A stretch of DNA of 53,146 bases from Chara braunii (lineage: Eukaryota > Streptophyta > Charophyceae > Charales > Characeae). A program made the translations under genes and the position numbers. The stretch spans positions 529,722 to 582,867 of the forward strand of contig BFEA01000095.1 in NCBI GenBank assembly GCA_003427395.1, in the 5' to 3' direction. Positions 40,079 to 52,195 of the stretch are shown piece by piece (the stretch's first letter is position 1; every line of letters starts with the position of its first letter). Below the pieces are notes generated by a model. That model searched no databases, was not told the DNA's origin, and saw only the letters and a program-made list of their open reading frames with translations.

Positions 40079-41495
40079 AACATGATGAAAAGATGAAGGT
40101 TAAGAAGAAGAGAAAGGTTAATGTGAATGTTCATTTTCTCATTGAAGAGTTGCCTAATGAAATAGTATAGGGAACAAGTGACTCAGGTGACCTTCATACC
40201 ACGATTGAGCTATCTCTGCAATCCTTGACATTAACAGAGTGTGTATCCAGTGAGGCTTCAACATGTGAGCCTCCACTGGAAGAGAATCCTACTTCTCAGA
40301 ATCCTTCTGAATTAGTAGAATCATTTTCCAATGAGATGGTTCGTTTTTTGGCCAATATGATGTCGTTTCATGACGACTTACCTCCAAAACTCGTCATGGA
40401 ACCTAGTGTCAGGCTTGGTGAAGTGAGAAACCTCCAAGCCCGTATGACACCTCAAATGATAGAAGAAAAGAAAAGGAAGAAGGCTTAGGAATTACTGATT
40501 AACATCCTTGATGACCCTGAACAGGAATGCTCACAAGAAAAGAATGAACAGGGGAGAAAGAGGAAATTTATTATCAAGAGTGATCAGGAGGATGAGACGG
40601 TGATTTCTGATGTAATTACTAAAATGTTAAAAGAGATGGAAGTGACATTGTCCTTCAAAGAAGCTATGACTCTAACACCCAGACTGAGGAAAAAACTGAA
40701 AAATTTGATTGAGAATAAGAGATTGGAAGTTAACTATTTAGGATCAGTTTTTCCCAACCAAGTGAACAGGTCACTGCCAGGTTGCAAGATGAGATTTGCA
40801 ACTATGGGTTGTGGACATCTCATGATTCGTATTAATCAAGTGAAGAGTCTAGCCCTAGTGGACTCTGGGGCAGAGATGATACGTCTTTCATGAAGAACGA
40901 TGGAGGCATGTAATTTGTCTATTGATAGACCTGCGCAAAATGTACTGAGCAATATTGCGGGGGAGTTGTTCGTGGCATGATTTATTGATAACCTACCTAT
41001 CAGAGTTCGGATAATGACTGTGGAGTTACTGGGTTTTGTAGTGTCGGATTTGGACCATGACTGCATTTCGGAAACTCCATTCCTGCACAAGATGAAGGCG
41101 GTCCAATTTTTAAGTCATGAGGAGTCATCTTGGATCGGCCTATAAGATCCTGAGACTGCTCAGGAACAAATCTTTATTGTCTGCACGAAAAGTGATTTCA
41201 AGCATCAATTATCTGCTAATTCAATCAGAAGGGAAGAATCTGCTGAGAGGATTAGGAGACTAAAAGAAGAAGGAAAGCAAAAAGCAAAGGAAGAGATATC
41301 AGTGGGTATCAATCAAGTTTTGAAAATGATAAAAGCCCTTCGTAAACTCGAAGATGAGGATGGGCAAATTGAAGCATTCAAGAAGGCTGTAGAGACAGCT
41401 AAAGGTGGAAAGATGAAATTAAAATTTGCATCGATTCACCCTTTTTTAGAAAAATCGTCACTGGGTCGAAAAGAAAATATAAGCCCAAGGGGGTG
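40079..41495 (+). pseudogene. Element E Gag-Pol linker and aspartic protease
   Basis: Several open pieces in the expected place. The 40225-40488 piece is acidic and has no motif. In 40600-40893 the protease active site reads SLALVDSGAEMIRLS (40845-40890), followed after a stop by the continuation (LSNIAGELF, IRVRIMTVELLGF, DLDHDCISETPFL), which fits a flap and the closing strand. 41302-41496 is a Lys-rich helix. At least four stops interrupt the reading. Confidence 0.65.
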
Positions 41496-43361
41496 AAGAA
41501 AAACCCGGTGGCAGTCCTAATAGAAAAGAATTATGATGAAGCATTAGAAAAAGAGAGGAAAATTATAAAAGCATTAAGAGAATCAGCGAAATTGGGGAAT
41601 AGAGTCACCAAAGAGAGTTTTGACACAATGAAGATAGGCTCGGATCAGTTTATCCTACCTAAAGAGAAAGAATATATCTTCAAGATGTGTCAGAAATTCC
41701 GTGGTGCTTTCTCCTTTAATGATGAAGAGAGAGGGCGGTTGGACGTGGACATGATCAAGATGACCAAAATCTGGACAGTTGATCATGTTTCATGGAACGA
41801 TTGACCGACCAAGTATGCTCTGAAGGAAGAAGAAGAAGTTGTAAAGTATCTTGACAAGTAGATTGCGTCTAATGTTGTTCAACCTGCTGATGGACCGTAT
41901 GCTAACCACTGGTTTTGTTTTTTGAAACCAGCGGGCGGGCCAAGATGGATTGAGAATCTTCAGAAGCTCAATTCTGTGACGGTACGTGATGCAGGTAGTT
42001 TTCCTAATGCTGATCTCCTCTCTGAATCCTTTGCTAATCGATGTATTTATTCTTTGGTTGATCTGTACTCTTACTATGATCAGTTTCCCATTGATCGCAC
42101 TATCCGCCCAATGACTATCATGCACACGCCAAGGAGACTTGTTCAGATGTGTGTGGTACCTCAGGGTTGGACTAATGTTGTGGCGGTGGTTCAAAGGGAT
42201 ATGATCAAGGTTATGCAGGATATTTTTCCTGAAATAATCAGTCCCTACATTGATGATAATCTGGTAAAAAGGTCTCTGGTAAGGGATGAGACTTTGGTCG
42301 CAGGGGGTGTCAGAAATTTTGTCTGGGAACATGCTGAAGGAGTTAAGATGGTCCTAGAGAGACTTCAGAAGTATAATCTGACTGTCAGCAGACCAAAGTC
42401 CCTTCTCTTTCAACCAGAGGTGATAATCTTGGGCTTCAGATGTTTCTCCAAGGGTAGGAGTCCAGATCCCAAGGAGATAGATAAAATTTTAAACTGGTCT
42501 CTTCCGCTCAAGAGAGTGACAGACGTCAGGAGCTTCTTGGGAGTCTGTGGATTCTGGAGGATTTTCATTCCTCATTTTGCTACCCTTGCAGAGCCTCTGA
42601 GGGAGATGGTAAGGCAATGGGCTAACTCAGCATGGAATGATAAAACACATGCTGCTGCAGAAACACTAGAGGAAAAATTAAAAGACGGTGGTGTAGTGCT
42701 AGGAGTGTCATTTTATGATGATGAAGAGGCAAGACCTTTCATCATTGAGGCGGATGGAGGACCGGTTGCTCTGGGAGGGGTGCTCATTCAGAAATATGAA
42801 AATGGGAGGGAGAGACCTCTGAGATTTGAGAGCAGAACCCTCAATTCTACAAAAAGAGGCTACACCCCATTCAGGAAAGAGCTACCGTCAATCATCCATA
42901 GCCTCAGGTGCTTCAGGCACTACGTGCTAGGAACGAGATTCACCCTGAAAACTGATGCATCTACTGTGATTGGTGCCATTAAAAAGCACCAACAGGTAGA
43001 TCCAACAGTCAATAGGTGGATCGTCTTCATCTGGACATATGATTTTAAGTTGGAAAAGATTCCCACTGAGAAAAACAGAGCAGATGGCCTAAGCCGGATT
43101 GAGTGGCGAGAAGAAGAAGAAAAATATGTGAATGGAACGATTGAAGAGTCTGCCTATGTTGATAATTTTCTGAATGAGAAAGATGATGAGAATTATAAGG
43201 AACATTGCTCCTACAAGAGGAGTCTGTGGCCGGAAGATAGAGACAGTTGGGTAGAAGTTCCAAGTGCATACGTCTATGAGTCGATTCTAGGAAAAGAAGA
43301 AGAAGATGAACCAAATGACTTGTATGCTAAAGTTAATGCTGCAGCAGTGGCTGCCCATTAG
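41493..43361 (+). pseudogene. Element E reverse transcriptase-RNase H
   Basis: The pre-RT part at 41493-41804 ends in a stop; after two more stops the frame 41922-43361 (479 codons) is open. RT: GPRWIENLQKLNSVTVRD, YSLVDLYSYYDQFPID, VVPQGWTN and the catalytic YIDD at 42246-42257, then the connection with [15 protein letters not shown]. RNase H: FIIEADGGPVALGGVLI, RFESRTLN, ELPSIIHSLRCFRHYVLG, TDASTVIGA and NRADGLSR. The IEADGGP form marks a lineage different from A-C; I associate it with fungal-type and algal gypsy elements (memory, not a search). The YIDD form replaces the more usual YMDD/YLDD. Confidence 0.88.
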
Positions 43362-44264
43362 ATTGGGGAAAACTCAGGTTCAAAGGAAGAAGAAGAGAGT
43401 GAAAAGAAAGAAGAAGAGATATTTTTCTTCTTTGAAGAATATTATGAAAATTATCAAGGGATTGGCAAAAAGATGGAAGAGGATCAGCTGAAGGAATATT
43501 ATTGTAAAAATTCAAGGAAGAAATTCAGACCAAAAAGAGAGCATCTGTTTATGGATGGTAAGGGAGGCCTACCTCCACTAAGAGTGGTCTGTGGTAAAGA
43601 AAGACAGCTAGAAATAATTGTTGCTCTACATGAGGAGGTTGTTGGTGACCACAGGGCTGCTGAGGCAACCTAATCTTAGACCGTCAAACTCTACTTCTGG
43701 CCTGGCATAAGAGACATGATTTTCAGATTTTGTAAATCATGTGTGTTATGTCAGAAGAGTTCTACCACGAGAATGATTGAACCTTTATTTCCCACTATTT
43801 TGGTAAAACCAGGTAGCAGAGTTCATCTGGATCTCATCACTATGCCTCTAGGTAAGGGTGGGATGATATATATATTAAACATGAGAGATAATTTCTCTAG
43901 ATATGTTGAGGCAAAAACTCTGAAAAAGAAGACAGCCGAGCAAGTGGCTGACTGGATAGAAATTTATCTCAGATATCCTTTTATCAGAGAATTTATCTCA
44001 GATATGGGATCAAAATTTAGAAATGAGATTGTCAGAAGAACCACACTCAGGTTGGGTGTCAGAATTCGGTATGTGACTACTTACCATCCTCAAGCGAATG
44101 CACATGTTGAAAGAGGTCACAAAACTTTGAAAGATTCATTGGCCAAGTGGTGTGAAGGGAATCTCAGCAACTGGCCAAAAGTATTAAGAGTTGTTGTATA
44201 TGCTGACAACATCACAGTCAAGAGAACTACTGGCTATGCACCTTTTACTCTGTGGTATGACTGA
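43362..44264 (+). pseudogene. Element E integrase, N-terminal and catalytic part
   Basis: HHCC domain: LHEEVVGDHRAAEAT, two stops near 43673-43680, then KSCVLCQKS. The core has Asp in HLDLITMPLG, Asp in EFISDMGSKF and Glu in NAHVERGHK, so all three catalytic acids are visible. The frame 43716-44264 ends in GYAPFTLWYD-stop, exactly where relatives continue to LPIE, which is found at 51715. The stop at 44262 therefore comes from inserted DNA. Confidence 0.85.
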
Positions 44265-45906
44265 TATGCTACGCTGTCGGCGCGAATACCCTTACAAGGG
44301 TATCCGCCCTCGTTTTTGCAAGCGACAGAAAAATAGTTTTTGTTTAAAGTTTAATTATACCACGCTAGGCGCGGCTGCGGCTGCAATTTACGCTGACTGG
44401 ATGGTTGACTAGAATAAAGAGTGTGTGGGCGCATGGATTTGAGGCGCCCGTGATTTTTTAGTTGTTGATGATTGGAGAGTCGGCGTGATTGCCGGCCGAA
44501 ATTTTCTCATTAAGCAAGGATTAAAAATTTTATGTCTAGTTGACTGTGGTGCTTGCCTGTGGCCTGTGTGTACGTACGGAGGACGACATTGACAACAGTA
44601 TGACTTCTGAAGGTGTCCCGGTGGCTTGGCGCGTCGCGCGGCGCCCGCTTTATTTAGACGTCCGTTAGGGCAAACCCAGACTTGGGCCTAGCGCTATTGC
44701 TTACGATGCCGAACTTTCGTCGGGGAGATTTAGGGATCGAGGACAAGCGGCGACAACGCGGAATATCGGAGCGGTGCGAGGAGGCCGAAGGGGTGAGGGC
44801 CCGGCGGGGCTATTTCCCTTAGTTTGGTCGACGGCGGCACCCGATCGGGGGAGGTACTTCCTAAGTAAAATCTTTATACAGCGTCGTATTCCTGATAGTT
44901 TGCTATACTCCGGTGTGCCATTGACCGGGACGCGACGCCGGATCTGTGAAAGCGACCACGAAAGTCACGGACCTTGAGCACGCGCCTCTTTTGGCGGGTC
45001 CGTCCGGATTCCGCGTATCCGAGACGCATACAAAATTTCCCTGTCCCCTTTCTATTTTTTTTGTGATTGCATGGAAATGCGGACCGAAAAAAGGACTGAC
45101 GTACGAGAGGTCGACCGCATTCTCGTGGCCGTGGCCTCCCTCGTTTCCCACCTGAAGAGCGTCGGTGGTCTAAGGAGGACGGTTGTTGGACGACATTTCG
45201 GGTGAGCCTGTGGGGCTGTAGCCCAGGGCTGCCTGGGCCATTATGGTATACAGTTCGCTTTCGCCATCCGCTGTGGGAAGGTGGGGTGTGAACCTGCCAT
45301 GGGGACCCGATAGGTGAAGGCAGCACGTGGACGCACGTAGCGGGGCGAGAGGTGCTAAGGTAGGAATCGGGCCCAGACGGGGACGAGGGAGGATAGGAAA
45401 GTGAATGAGGGCGCAGGTCGGGGCCGGGTACACGCAGGAATACTGGAGTCTGGAGAGGGTGGTGGGCTCAGCGGAGAGCGGAGTAAGGCAAGAGGAGGTT
45501 GTAGCGGGCTGCCAACGGACCATAAGCCGAAGAGATCGGCAGCTGGGGTTAGTAGAAAGCGCAGCCGAGGTGAGTAAGGAGCAGCAAGACAGCGCTGCGC
45601 AGCAGCGGGTGATGCGGGGTGGGGCCGCTAGTAGTCAGAGAACGAGTAGCGGGCCAAGCAGTGACGGGCGCTACGTGAACAGCGATGGAGTGAGCAAGGC
45701 ACGGCAGGTTCGGTCGGGCTCCGCTAAAGCAGCGGTGCAGCAGTGAGGAAGGGGCGAGACGGCGGGCGCTGGGTCACGGCGGGCAAAGCGGAGACAAGCG
45801 GAGGGAAGCCAACGAACCTGGCCGACGAATCGTGCAAGGTGCGCGCACGTCGGAAAGCGGGAGATGGCAGAAGCTGGAACCAGGCGCAGCGCGGAACGCC
45901 CCATGA

Positions 45907-46709
45907 TCTCGATTCTGAGTGAAATCGAGAGCGGGAGGAGGCGGACTAGAGATTTTGACATACTGCGAACCTGTTAGTGAAGGTAGATTAGAAGGAAAGT
46001 TAGTAGTTTAGGAGGTAGACGAGAAAGGAGCCCCGGGGAGATATGGCGGAGGGGGCGATGTCAGAAAGGGGGGAGACGAGCACCTCGCTCGTTTCTGAGT
46101 GAAAGCGAGGGAGTGAGGAGTGAAAACGGGGGTTCTCTCGCCCTGCGAACACGGCTATGAGGTCAGTTTTGGGTAAGAGTTAGTGAAGAGAGAGGTTAGT
46201 AGGAAGAAGCCTGCGCGGAGGCTATGGCGGAAGCGAAGAGAAGAGGGAAAAGGAAATTTGAAAATACTACGCGATTCTTAATGAAAATGGTTGAGGAATG
46301 GTGCACTATGGGGGTTTTTCATAGTTACGAACCAATCTATGAAGTTAGTTTTTGACGATAGTAGGTAGAGTTTGTGATATAAGGGGTGTAGGCTGCGCCT
46401 GGAGATAGTAAGTTTGAAAACGGAATGCATATGTCCGTGTTCTAGCAGAAGATTCATTCGATTTTGCTCAGCCCATCTATGGTAGAAATAGAATAAAGCG
46501 ATATTTCGCTCAATTCCTAACGGAATCGAGCGAAATAAAGTCGTAGACTGTGTCTTTTTGGCACTGCGACTCAGACTGTGAAGTTAGTTCTTGCACTGGG
46601 TTAGTAGATTAGTAGCTAGATGAAGGTGTTGCGTCGGGCTATGGTGGAAAGAGAGGAGACGGGGGTGTAAAATTCAAAACTCGCTCGATCCTTGATGGAT
46701 TCGAGCGAG
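45907..46709. repeat. Tandem units of about 180-230 bp, each with a hairpin
   Basis: Hairpins: TCTCGATT...AATCGAGA (45907-45930), CCTCGCT...AGCGAGG (46083-46110), a weak one near 46271-46290, TATTTCGCTC...GAGCGAAATA (46502-46537, with ATTCC/GGAAT inside), and CTCGCTCGA...TCGAGCGAG (46680-46709). Between them recurs a weakly conserved segment GCGAAC...TGAAGTTAGT...GTTAGTAG...GGCTATGGCGGA. The stems differ in sequence but stay complementary. Confidence 0.65.
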
Positions 46710-48420
46710 GCAAGATGCGTTTTGGGGGTTTCGAGGGTGGGGAAATCCAATTATAAGGTCGGATTTTGAAGGCGATGGGCGATTCTCTTGCTATGAAGAA
46801 CGGACACTGTGCGCAGGGTGTATTTTTTCCGTCTCTTGGGAAGGATTCATTCCCTTTTTCTTGATTCATTTCTTGGCTGTGTGAACGGGGTAAACTCCAG
46901 TTCCAAGGCACCCAACGATCGCAGTTACCCTTTTTTCGTTGTGGTCAGCCTGTAATCACAGGGGTTCGGTGCCCACAGCGTTAGAGTTAAAACTTTGATA
47001 GGATCTGGTAGTAGGAACGTAGGAAGGCTAGTTAGGTTGGGCGGTACAGGCTGGGCGCCGAGCGCCGAACAGTAGAAGCGACTCTGGGTGCAGGGCTAGT
47101 ATGGCTAGAGGCAATCCGCTCTTGGTTCCTGGGTTCATTGTACTACTCTCATTGGGTTGGCATCTTGATGGGTCGCCCTCTGTCAGCCAAGTGCATTCAA
47201 TGGGGAAGCGTGAAGTTGGGAGTTCAGGAGTGTCAGGCTGCATGCGGGGAGAGTAAGCACGTACCTGGGAGGATCGGCGAGGGTAGGACAGGCTGAAAAC
47301 CGAGTAGCGGTAAGCTACAGAGCGCGAGGAGGGGCAAGAGAGAGGGGCCAAGCAGGAAAAACATGTACCTGGTGGCCCTGTGAGCTCCTTGGTCTGGCTT
47401 TACGCCACTTTGGTGGCGTGTACCTGTTTCGGGTTTTAGGAGTAGTACTCGGTCTCATCTACAACAGCTGATAAGGTAGCAGGGAGACAAGCTCGGGGGG
47501 AGGGCTTACCTGCCCGTAGATACTGCGACAAATTGGAGACTGCCTACGGCTGCCGAGGGTGTAGACTGTGTACCAGTTGTCGTGGCCAGAGGAGTAAAGT
47601 GGGAGCGAGCCGCGAGGCTGTGTGCATGCCTGCAGGTTTGATTGCTACCCAACCTGTATACGGAGCGGTCAAAAACAGTTGTGGGACCGCGGCCTTATCT
47701 GATGGTCGGTGCGCTGTTCATCCTATAGGAGGAGTTAGTCGGAGGTGCGCCGCGAGATCGTAAGCTAACCCATAGCCAATGTACTTGGAGTCAAGAGCCT
47801 GAGAGAGAGGCGGAGTCCTTTGAAAGGGGGTGTTGCGAATTGAGAGGTCGTCAGAAGGGTCGGTCCTGCGGTTGACTGAAAGGGGATCGAACCATTTTAC
47901 CTGATCACCATTGCGGGGCCCTCAGGCGAGCCAAGATAACAAGACCCTCTCCCGCGAGTCTGAGTGCAACTCTCTTGTATCTGAGAGTCTCTACCTTCTA
48001 CTTCTATCCTTTCTAACTCTCAGTCTAGTCCTTGGTTACGAGAGGAAAGCTGCAGGCGGGAATGGAACCCGTAGGTCCGCGTCAAGACTCTGTGGGGAGT
48101 CCACCCACCGATTGCGGGAGCCCTGACGGTACTCAGGAGGAGTTATGGAGGCAGGGAACCATCAGGTAAACCACTTCTTCTGTATAATCCACTACTACTC
48201 ATGTTTGCCTATCTCCCTGCAGTATAATTGATGTATGCATGAGTTTGTCCCTATAACTATTGTTTTTTCTTCAGGACCTAATCAGATTCAATGGAAGGAA
48301 CGTGTGAGAGTGAAGCCTAAGTTTTTTTTCTTTATTATGATCGAAAGCAGACAAAGGGATAAACTGGGGAAAGGTGGGAGGAAGGTAGTCTTGCATGCGT
48401 TTGGAAGGGTCAACCAAAGC

Positions 48421-49102
48421 CTGAGCATTGTTTCCATGGTGAATGGCTCACGGTTGTGTTTATTTGATTGTTTTCTGAAGGACCAGGCATTATTTCCATG
48501 GTGAATGGCCTGGTTGCTGTGTTTATTTAATTGTTTTCTGGAGAGTCAGGCATTGTTTCCATGGTGAATGGCCTGGCTGCTCTAGTTAACTCTGGGGGTT
48601 TGCCTGATTGAAGGGGTTTAAGTTCTTGTTTATTCTGAGGGAGGATTTCTTGTCTAAGGCTAAGCATTGTTTCCATGGTGAATGGTTTAGCCTGAAAACC
48701 ACGCATATAAGTTAAACTTAGTATGAAAGGAAAGTACTTTATGTATATTTGCATGTGAACTGACAGTTGGGCATTGTCTCTACTGTGAATGGTCCGGCGT
48801 TAATCTATATCATCAAGAAGAGAAAGAGAACAATTTTAAGTATAAATGGAAATAGTCTGGGCAAGCTGAACATTGTTTCCATGACGAATGGTTCAGTCCC
48901 CTGCCCATATTTGCTTTCTTTTTTTGAAAACAAAGTCAGAGAAATACTAAATTTTGGATATTAAACGGCTCAGGGTGGCTAGGCATTGTTTCCATGGCGA
49001 ATGACCTAGTCATATGCCCAAAAGAAGAGAGAAGTAGTTGTGCAACCTGTTCGTGTATACATTAAAGACAGGTTGGACATTATTTCTACTGTGAATGGTC
49101 CA
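48421..49102. repeat. Array of eight hairpins with conserved loop and covarying stems
   Basis: Copies at 48421-48451, 48483-48513, 48547-48575, 48658-48692, 48767-48797, 48866-48896, 48979-49009 and about 49073-49102. Each is stem-ATT-loop-AAT-G-stem, with loop GTTTCCATGGTG or a close variant. The stem pairs are TGAGC/GCTCA, CCAGGC/GCCTGG, CAGGC/GCCTG, GGCTAAGC/GTTTAGCC, TTGGGC/GTCCGG, CTGAAC/GTTCAG, CTAGGC/ACCTAG and TTGGAC/GTCCAG. Both arms change together. Spacers of 30-80 bp are not conserved. Confidence 0.85.
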
Positions 49103-49392
49103 GCTCTATGTCTTATATAAGATGGGTATAAGGATTTCAGAGCTTAAAGAGATTCATGAACTATCTATATGAAATGAACTTGGGATGGTGAGAGTACTTA
49201 CATTTGTGGTTTGGCTTGTATGTGGCTGAGTGAGATGACTATTTTGGTCTGGATTTAAGCTTGATAGATAGTTGCTTTAGATGCTCGCCACATGCTGGAG
49301 CGATAGGAGTTAGTTTCAATTCCTGCATTTTCTGTAGTAACTATTTTTTTACTTAGATCAATTCTTGCATTTTCTGGGATCATTTTTTGTAC

Positions 49393-50000
49393 TTGGCCTT
49401 GTATAAATCTTGACAAGCTACTTTCTCTACGGGAAGCGCTGCCGAAATTTCTACAGATCCAAGGAGTTAGTCAAATTTTTGACTGGTCAAAAGTTTAACT
49501 TGTCTTTTCGTATATCTGACTTAGTTAAAATCTGGGAAGTATCCTTTTCTAAACGGAGTGCTGCCCAAATTTTTGCTAATTCAGGGAGTTAGACTAAATT
49601 GAACTTTGGGAAGTCAAAGTTACTTTCAAATTCTGGACCTAGCCTTGTATAAATTTTGGAATAACACTTTTCTAGAGGGAGTGCTGCCGAAATTTCTGCA
49701 AAACTAAGGAGTTAGTTAAATCTTGTCTAAGTTGAACTCAGGTTGTCTTCTGAGTTCATATGTGACTTAGCATAAATCTGGGAAGTCTCCCTTTCTAAAG
49801 GGAATGCTGCCCAAATTTCTACCAATTCAGGGAGTTGACAAATTTTGAATTTCCAGAGTTAGAGATTATTTCTACTTTCATACTTGGACTTATATAAATT
49901 CTGGAAAGACACTTTTCCCACGGGAAGCGCTGCCGAAATTTTCTTAGTTTAAAGGAGATAGATGATATTTTGACAGGTGGCGATTCTGGCGATCCACCCT
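49393..50000. repeat. 122-bp tandem repeat, five units, alternating A-B-A-B-A types
   Basis: Core GGGA(A/G)(C/T)GCTGCC(G/C)AAATTT appears at about 49431, 49554, 49676, 49798 and 49921. Units 1, 3 and 5 read GCCGAAATTT, units 2 and 4 read GCCCAAATTT followed by ATTCAGGGAG. This suggests a 245-bp dimer that was duplicated (higher-order repeat). Confidence 0.8.
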
Positions 50001-51714
50001 GAATAAGGGAGATTCTGTCATTAGTCTACCTTTGCTTTGGGCATTGACTTAGAGGTAGGTTTGGACTTAGTTGACAGGTAACTTTGAGTGAGAATGTGCT
50101 ATGGAGTTTTATCCCCCATATGCTGATAATTTAGCTTGGGCATTTGACCTATCTTGTGTTACAGGTCCTTTGGGGTGTCTGATTCAAGATCAGGACTAGA
50201 TTCAACCTGATCCCTTGAGGATCATCTTCTGTTAGCACAGTTAACAGGTCGGTTGTCGATTCGTCGGTTTACGATTCAACTCCAATTCACTTCTGTCACT
50301 CAACCTAAAGGCTTTAGCCTTGTGATTGAACTGTTTTGTTGTGTTTTCACCCGGACTTTATTGAATGATCATCCAACGAAAGTACTGAGTATTTATTTGA
50401 GAGTTGCACGAGTTGAGGCTTGTAAGGCTAAAGCGAGGGGTATGAGTGCAAAGAATGGTTGAAGTTGACCCCTTGTAGTGTGTGGACTTCTGGACGAATC
50501 TTTGATGTGATTGTAGGTGCGTTTGTGGATCGGGCTCAAGATGTGATTGCCTGCGATTACATGTATATATGGTTGAGAGGAGCCGCACTGTGACTGTGAG
50601 AAGTGATCGTCCTATATAATCAACCCTCATATATTTATAAGTGCCCTGAATATTTGAGAGGTCTTCTGTGAGTGTGAATAAGGGTTAACTGGATTATGTC
50701 TCGAGAGGAAAGGGAAGTTCCCTTTTTACCCTTGCTTTTTAGAGTTTTTTATGGTTGGACGTTGTAGTTCGTGGCAGCCGTCAAAGTCAAACCCCTTGAC
50801 TTCCGCCCAGGCGTGGGGTGAGACTCATCTCCAGGGTTGTAAGAAGCGACTGCCACCACATGTATAGACCTGTGTACCATCCACTGTGCAGAGAGCGCAG
50901 AAGAGGTTGTGTGGTCTTCAACCGCGCATGGCGGTTGTTCAACGTTGAGAGATTAACCCTCAAGGCGCATGTCAGCCAACACTTGAGTATCGAATGCGAC
51001 TCTCAAGATTAACGAGGACCGCGTAAGTACGGGTACTACATAGTATGTCATCATTGCGACCGCTTGCGTACGCTTGCATTGCGAGTCGATATGAGTTAGC
51101 CCTGCGTGCGTGCGGTTTTATACTAAGTCTCGCGTGCGACGCCTATTTGATTTTTGCATTGGAAAGTTATGGGTTGACTACCGAGGGTCTAGGAGCGTTG
51201 TCGCGTTGTTTGTGTTGTGTCGTTTCGTTTATGTATTGTTTTGTGTGTATGTGTGTTTGTAAAGTGGAGTGCGTGTGGTGTGTGGAATGCGTCCTAGTCG
51301 ACCGGCGACGAACCGCGCATGGGACCTCAGCCCCCCAAGATGTCGGTTCGCGTGCGGGTCCGATAGAGCCGTATTACCGCGCGTACCCCCAATGCTACAG
51401 CGAACGAGAAAACGTCCTCGGCTGGTCCACCTCTGCGATTGCAACTGATTGGCTTTCGTACGGTGGACTGGTAGCTCGACGGGGATACGCCCACCGAAGG
51501 CCGGTGACAGCTCCCGTAAGGTGTAGGTAAGTTGTGCCTCGCGAAGGCCCTATCCTGTCGTAGGGGCTCGCGAGAGGTATGGCTGGCGCACTCGGCCGGA
51601 GCGGCTTGTGGAAGCTTCATGTATATTGCGACGATAGATTTTAAACCAACTCCTGCGTCACGCCACCGGGAGGGTCTCGCGCTGCCCTGGTGCGGTGCCG
51701 GACCGATGCGCTCG

Positions 51715-52195
51715 ACAACGCTGCCAATTGAGAGTATTGTCAAGACATGGTCAAAGTCAAGAGTGTGACCGAGATTATTCTCTCTCATAACTCCTTCAGA
51801 TTAGGATGAGACAAATATCAGAAGTTGATCAGGCAGTGATGGATGCTGCAGAAAGGATGGCATCCAACAGATTGTCAGATCAAGAAAGATGGAATTAGAA
51901 AATATTTGTAAGAAAAGAGAAATTGAAAATTGGAGATGTTGTTCTTCTGTTCGATAGTTCCCTTGAGACACAATGGACTAAAAGGTTCGAGCCTGGATGG
52001 CTTGGTCCTTACAGAATCACAGGGGAAGGAGAAAGCAAAGTTTATGAGATTTCAGAGATGGATGGATCCATGGTTCACGATATGGTATCAGGTTCAAGGC
52101 TTCGTAAGCTCATATTCAGAGACCCAGATCTGATTCCTACAGTAACCTCAAGGAGAGGGAAGAAGGGTCAGTCATCTAAGTGCGAGCAGTTCTAG
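51715..52195 (+). pseudogene. Element E integrase, C-terminal part
   Basis: The frame resumes with LPIESIVKTW after insert F, then a stop, and after other stops MRQISEVDQAVMDAAERM and the GPY-like module IGDVVLLFDSSLETQW...FEPGWLGPYRITG, VYEISEMDG and SRLRKLIF. It ends in a basic tail at TAG 52193. No chromodomain is seen. The first half of the LTR-proximal frame up to 51923 is stop-broken. Confidence 0.8.

Larger units (their letters stand above)
44265..51714. mobile_element. Insert F: about 7.4 kb of unknown DNA inside element E integrase
   Basis: It splits the integrase between TLWYD and LPIESIVKTW. The ends are CpG-rich (44265-45900 and 50960-51714) and the middle is AT-rich. No transposase, RT or other domain was recognised in any frame, and I could not find long terminal direct or inverted repeats by eye. 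It contains hairpin arrays (45907-46709, 48421-49102) and a 122-bp tandem repeat (49393-50000). A small perfect palindrome ATACCCTT-AC-AAGGGTAT lies near the left end (about 44286). A possible 3-bp GAC duplication at both edges is too short to trust. Confidence 0.5.
34475..52195 (+). mobile_element. Element E: Ty3/gypsy retrotransposon with pre-gag ORF array, split by insert F
   Basis: Plus-strand order: an array of small related ORFs (34475-38925), gag with CCHC knuckle, protease, RT, RNase H and integrase. Integrase stops at 44264 and resumes at 51715, so about 7.4 kb were inserted. Base composition is AG-rich on the coding strand throughout, which links the ORF array with gag-pol. LTRs were not identified on either side, so the true ends are unknown; the given limits are those of the recognisable coding parts. 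All genes are damaged. Confidence 0.7.

Noticed and set aside
44286-44303. Perfect palindrome near the left end of insert F as a Helitron 3' hairpin
   Set aside because: On the minus strand the sequence after the hairpin does not end in CTRR and the flanks are not A/T in the Helitron manner.
48421-49102. CRISPR array
   Set aside because: The constant part is a hairpin loop, stems differ between copies and spacers vary greatly in length; the context is eukaryotic.
51045-51530. Plus-strand ORF of 161 codons near the end of insert F
   Set aside because: Cys- and Arg-rich with no motif, matched by an antisense ORF; CpG-rich DNA gives long chance frames.
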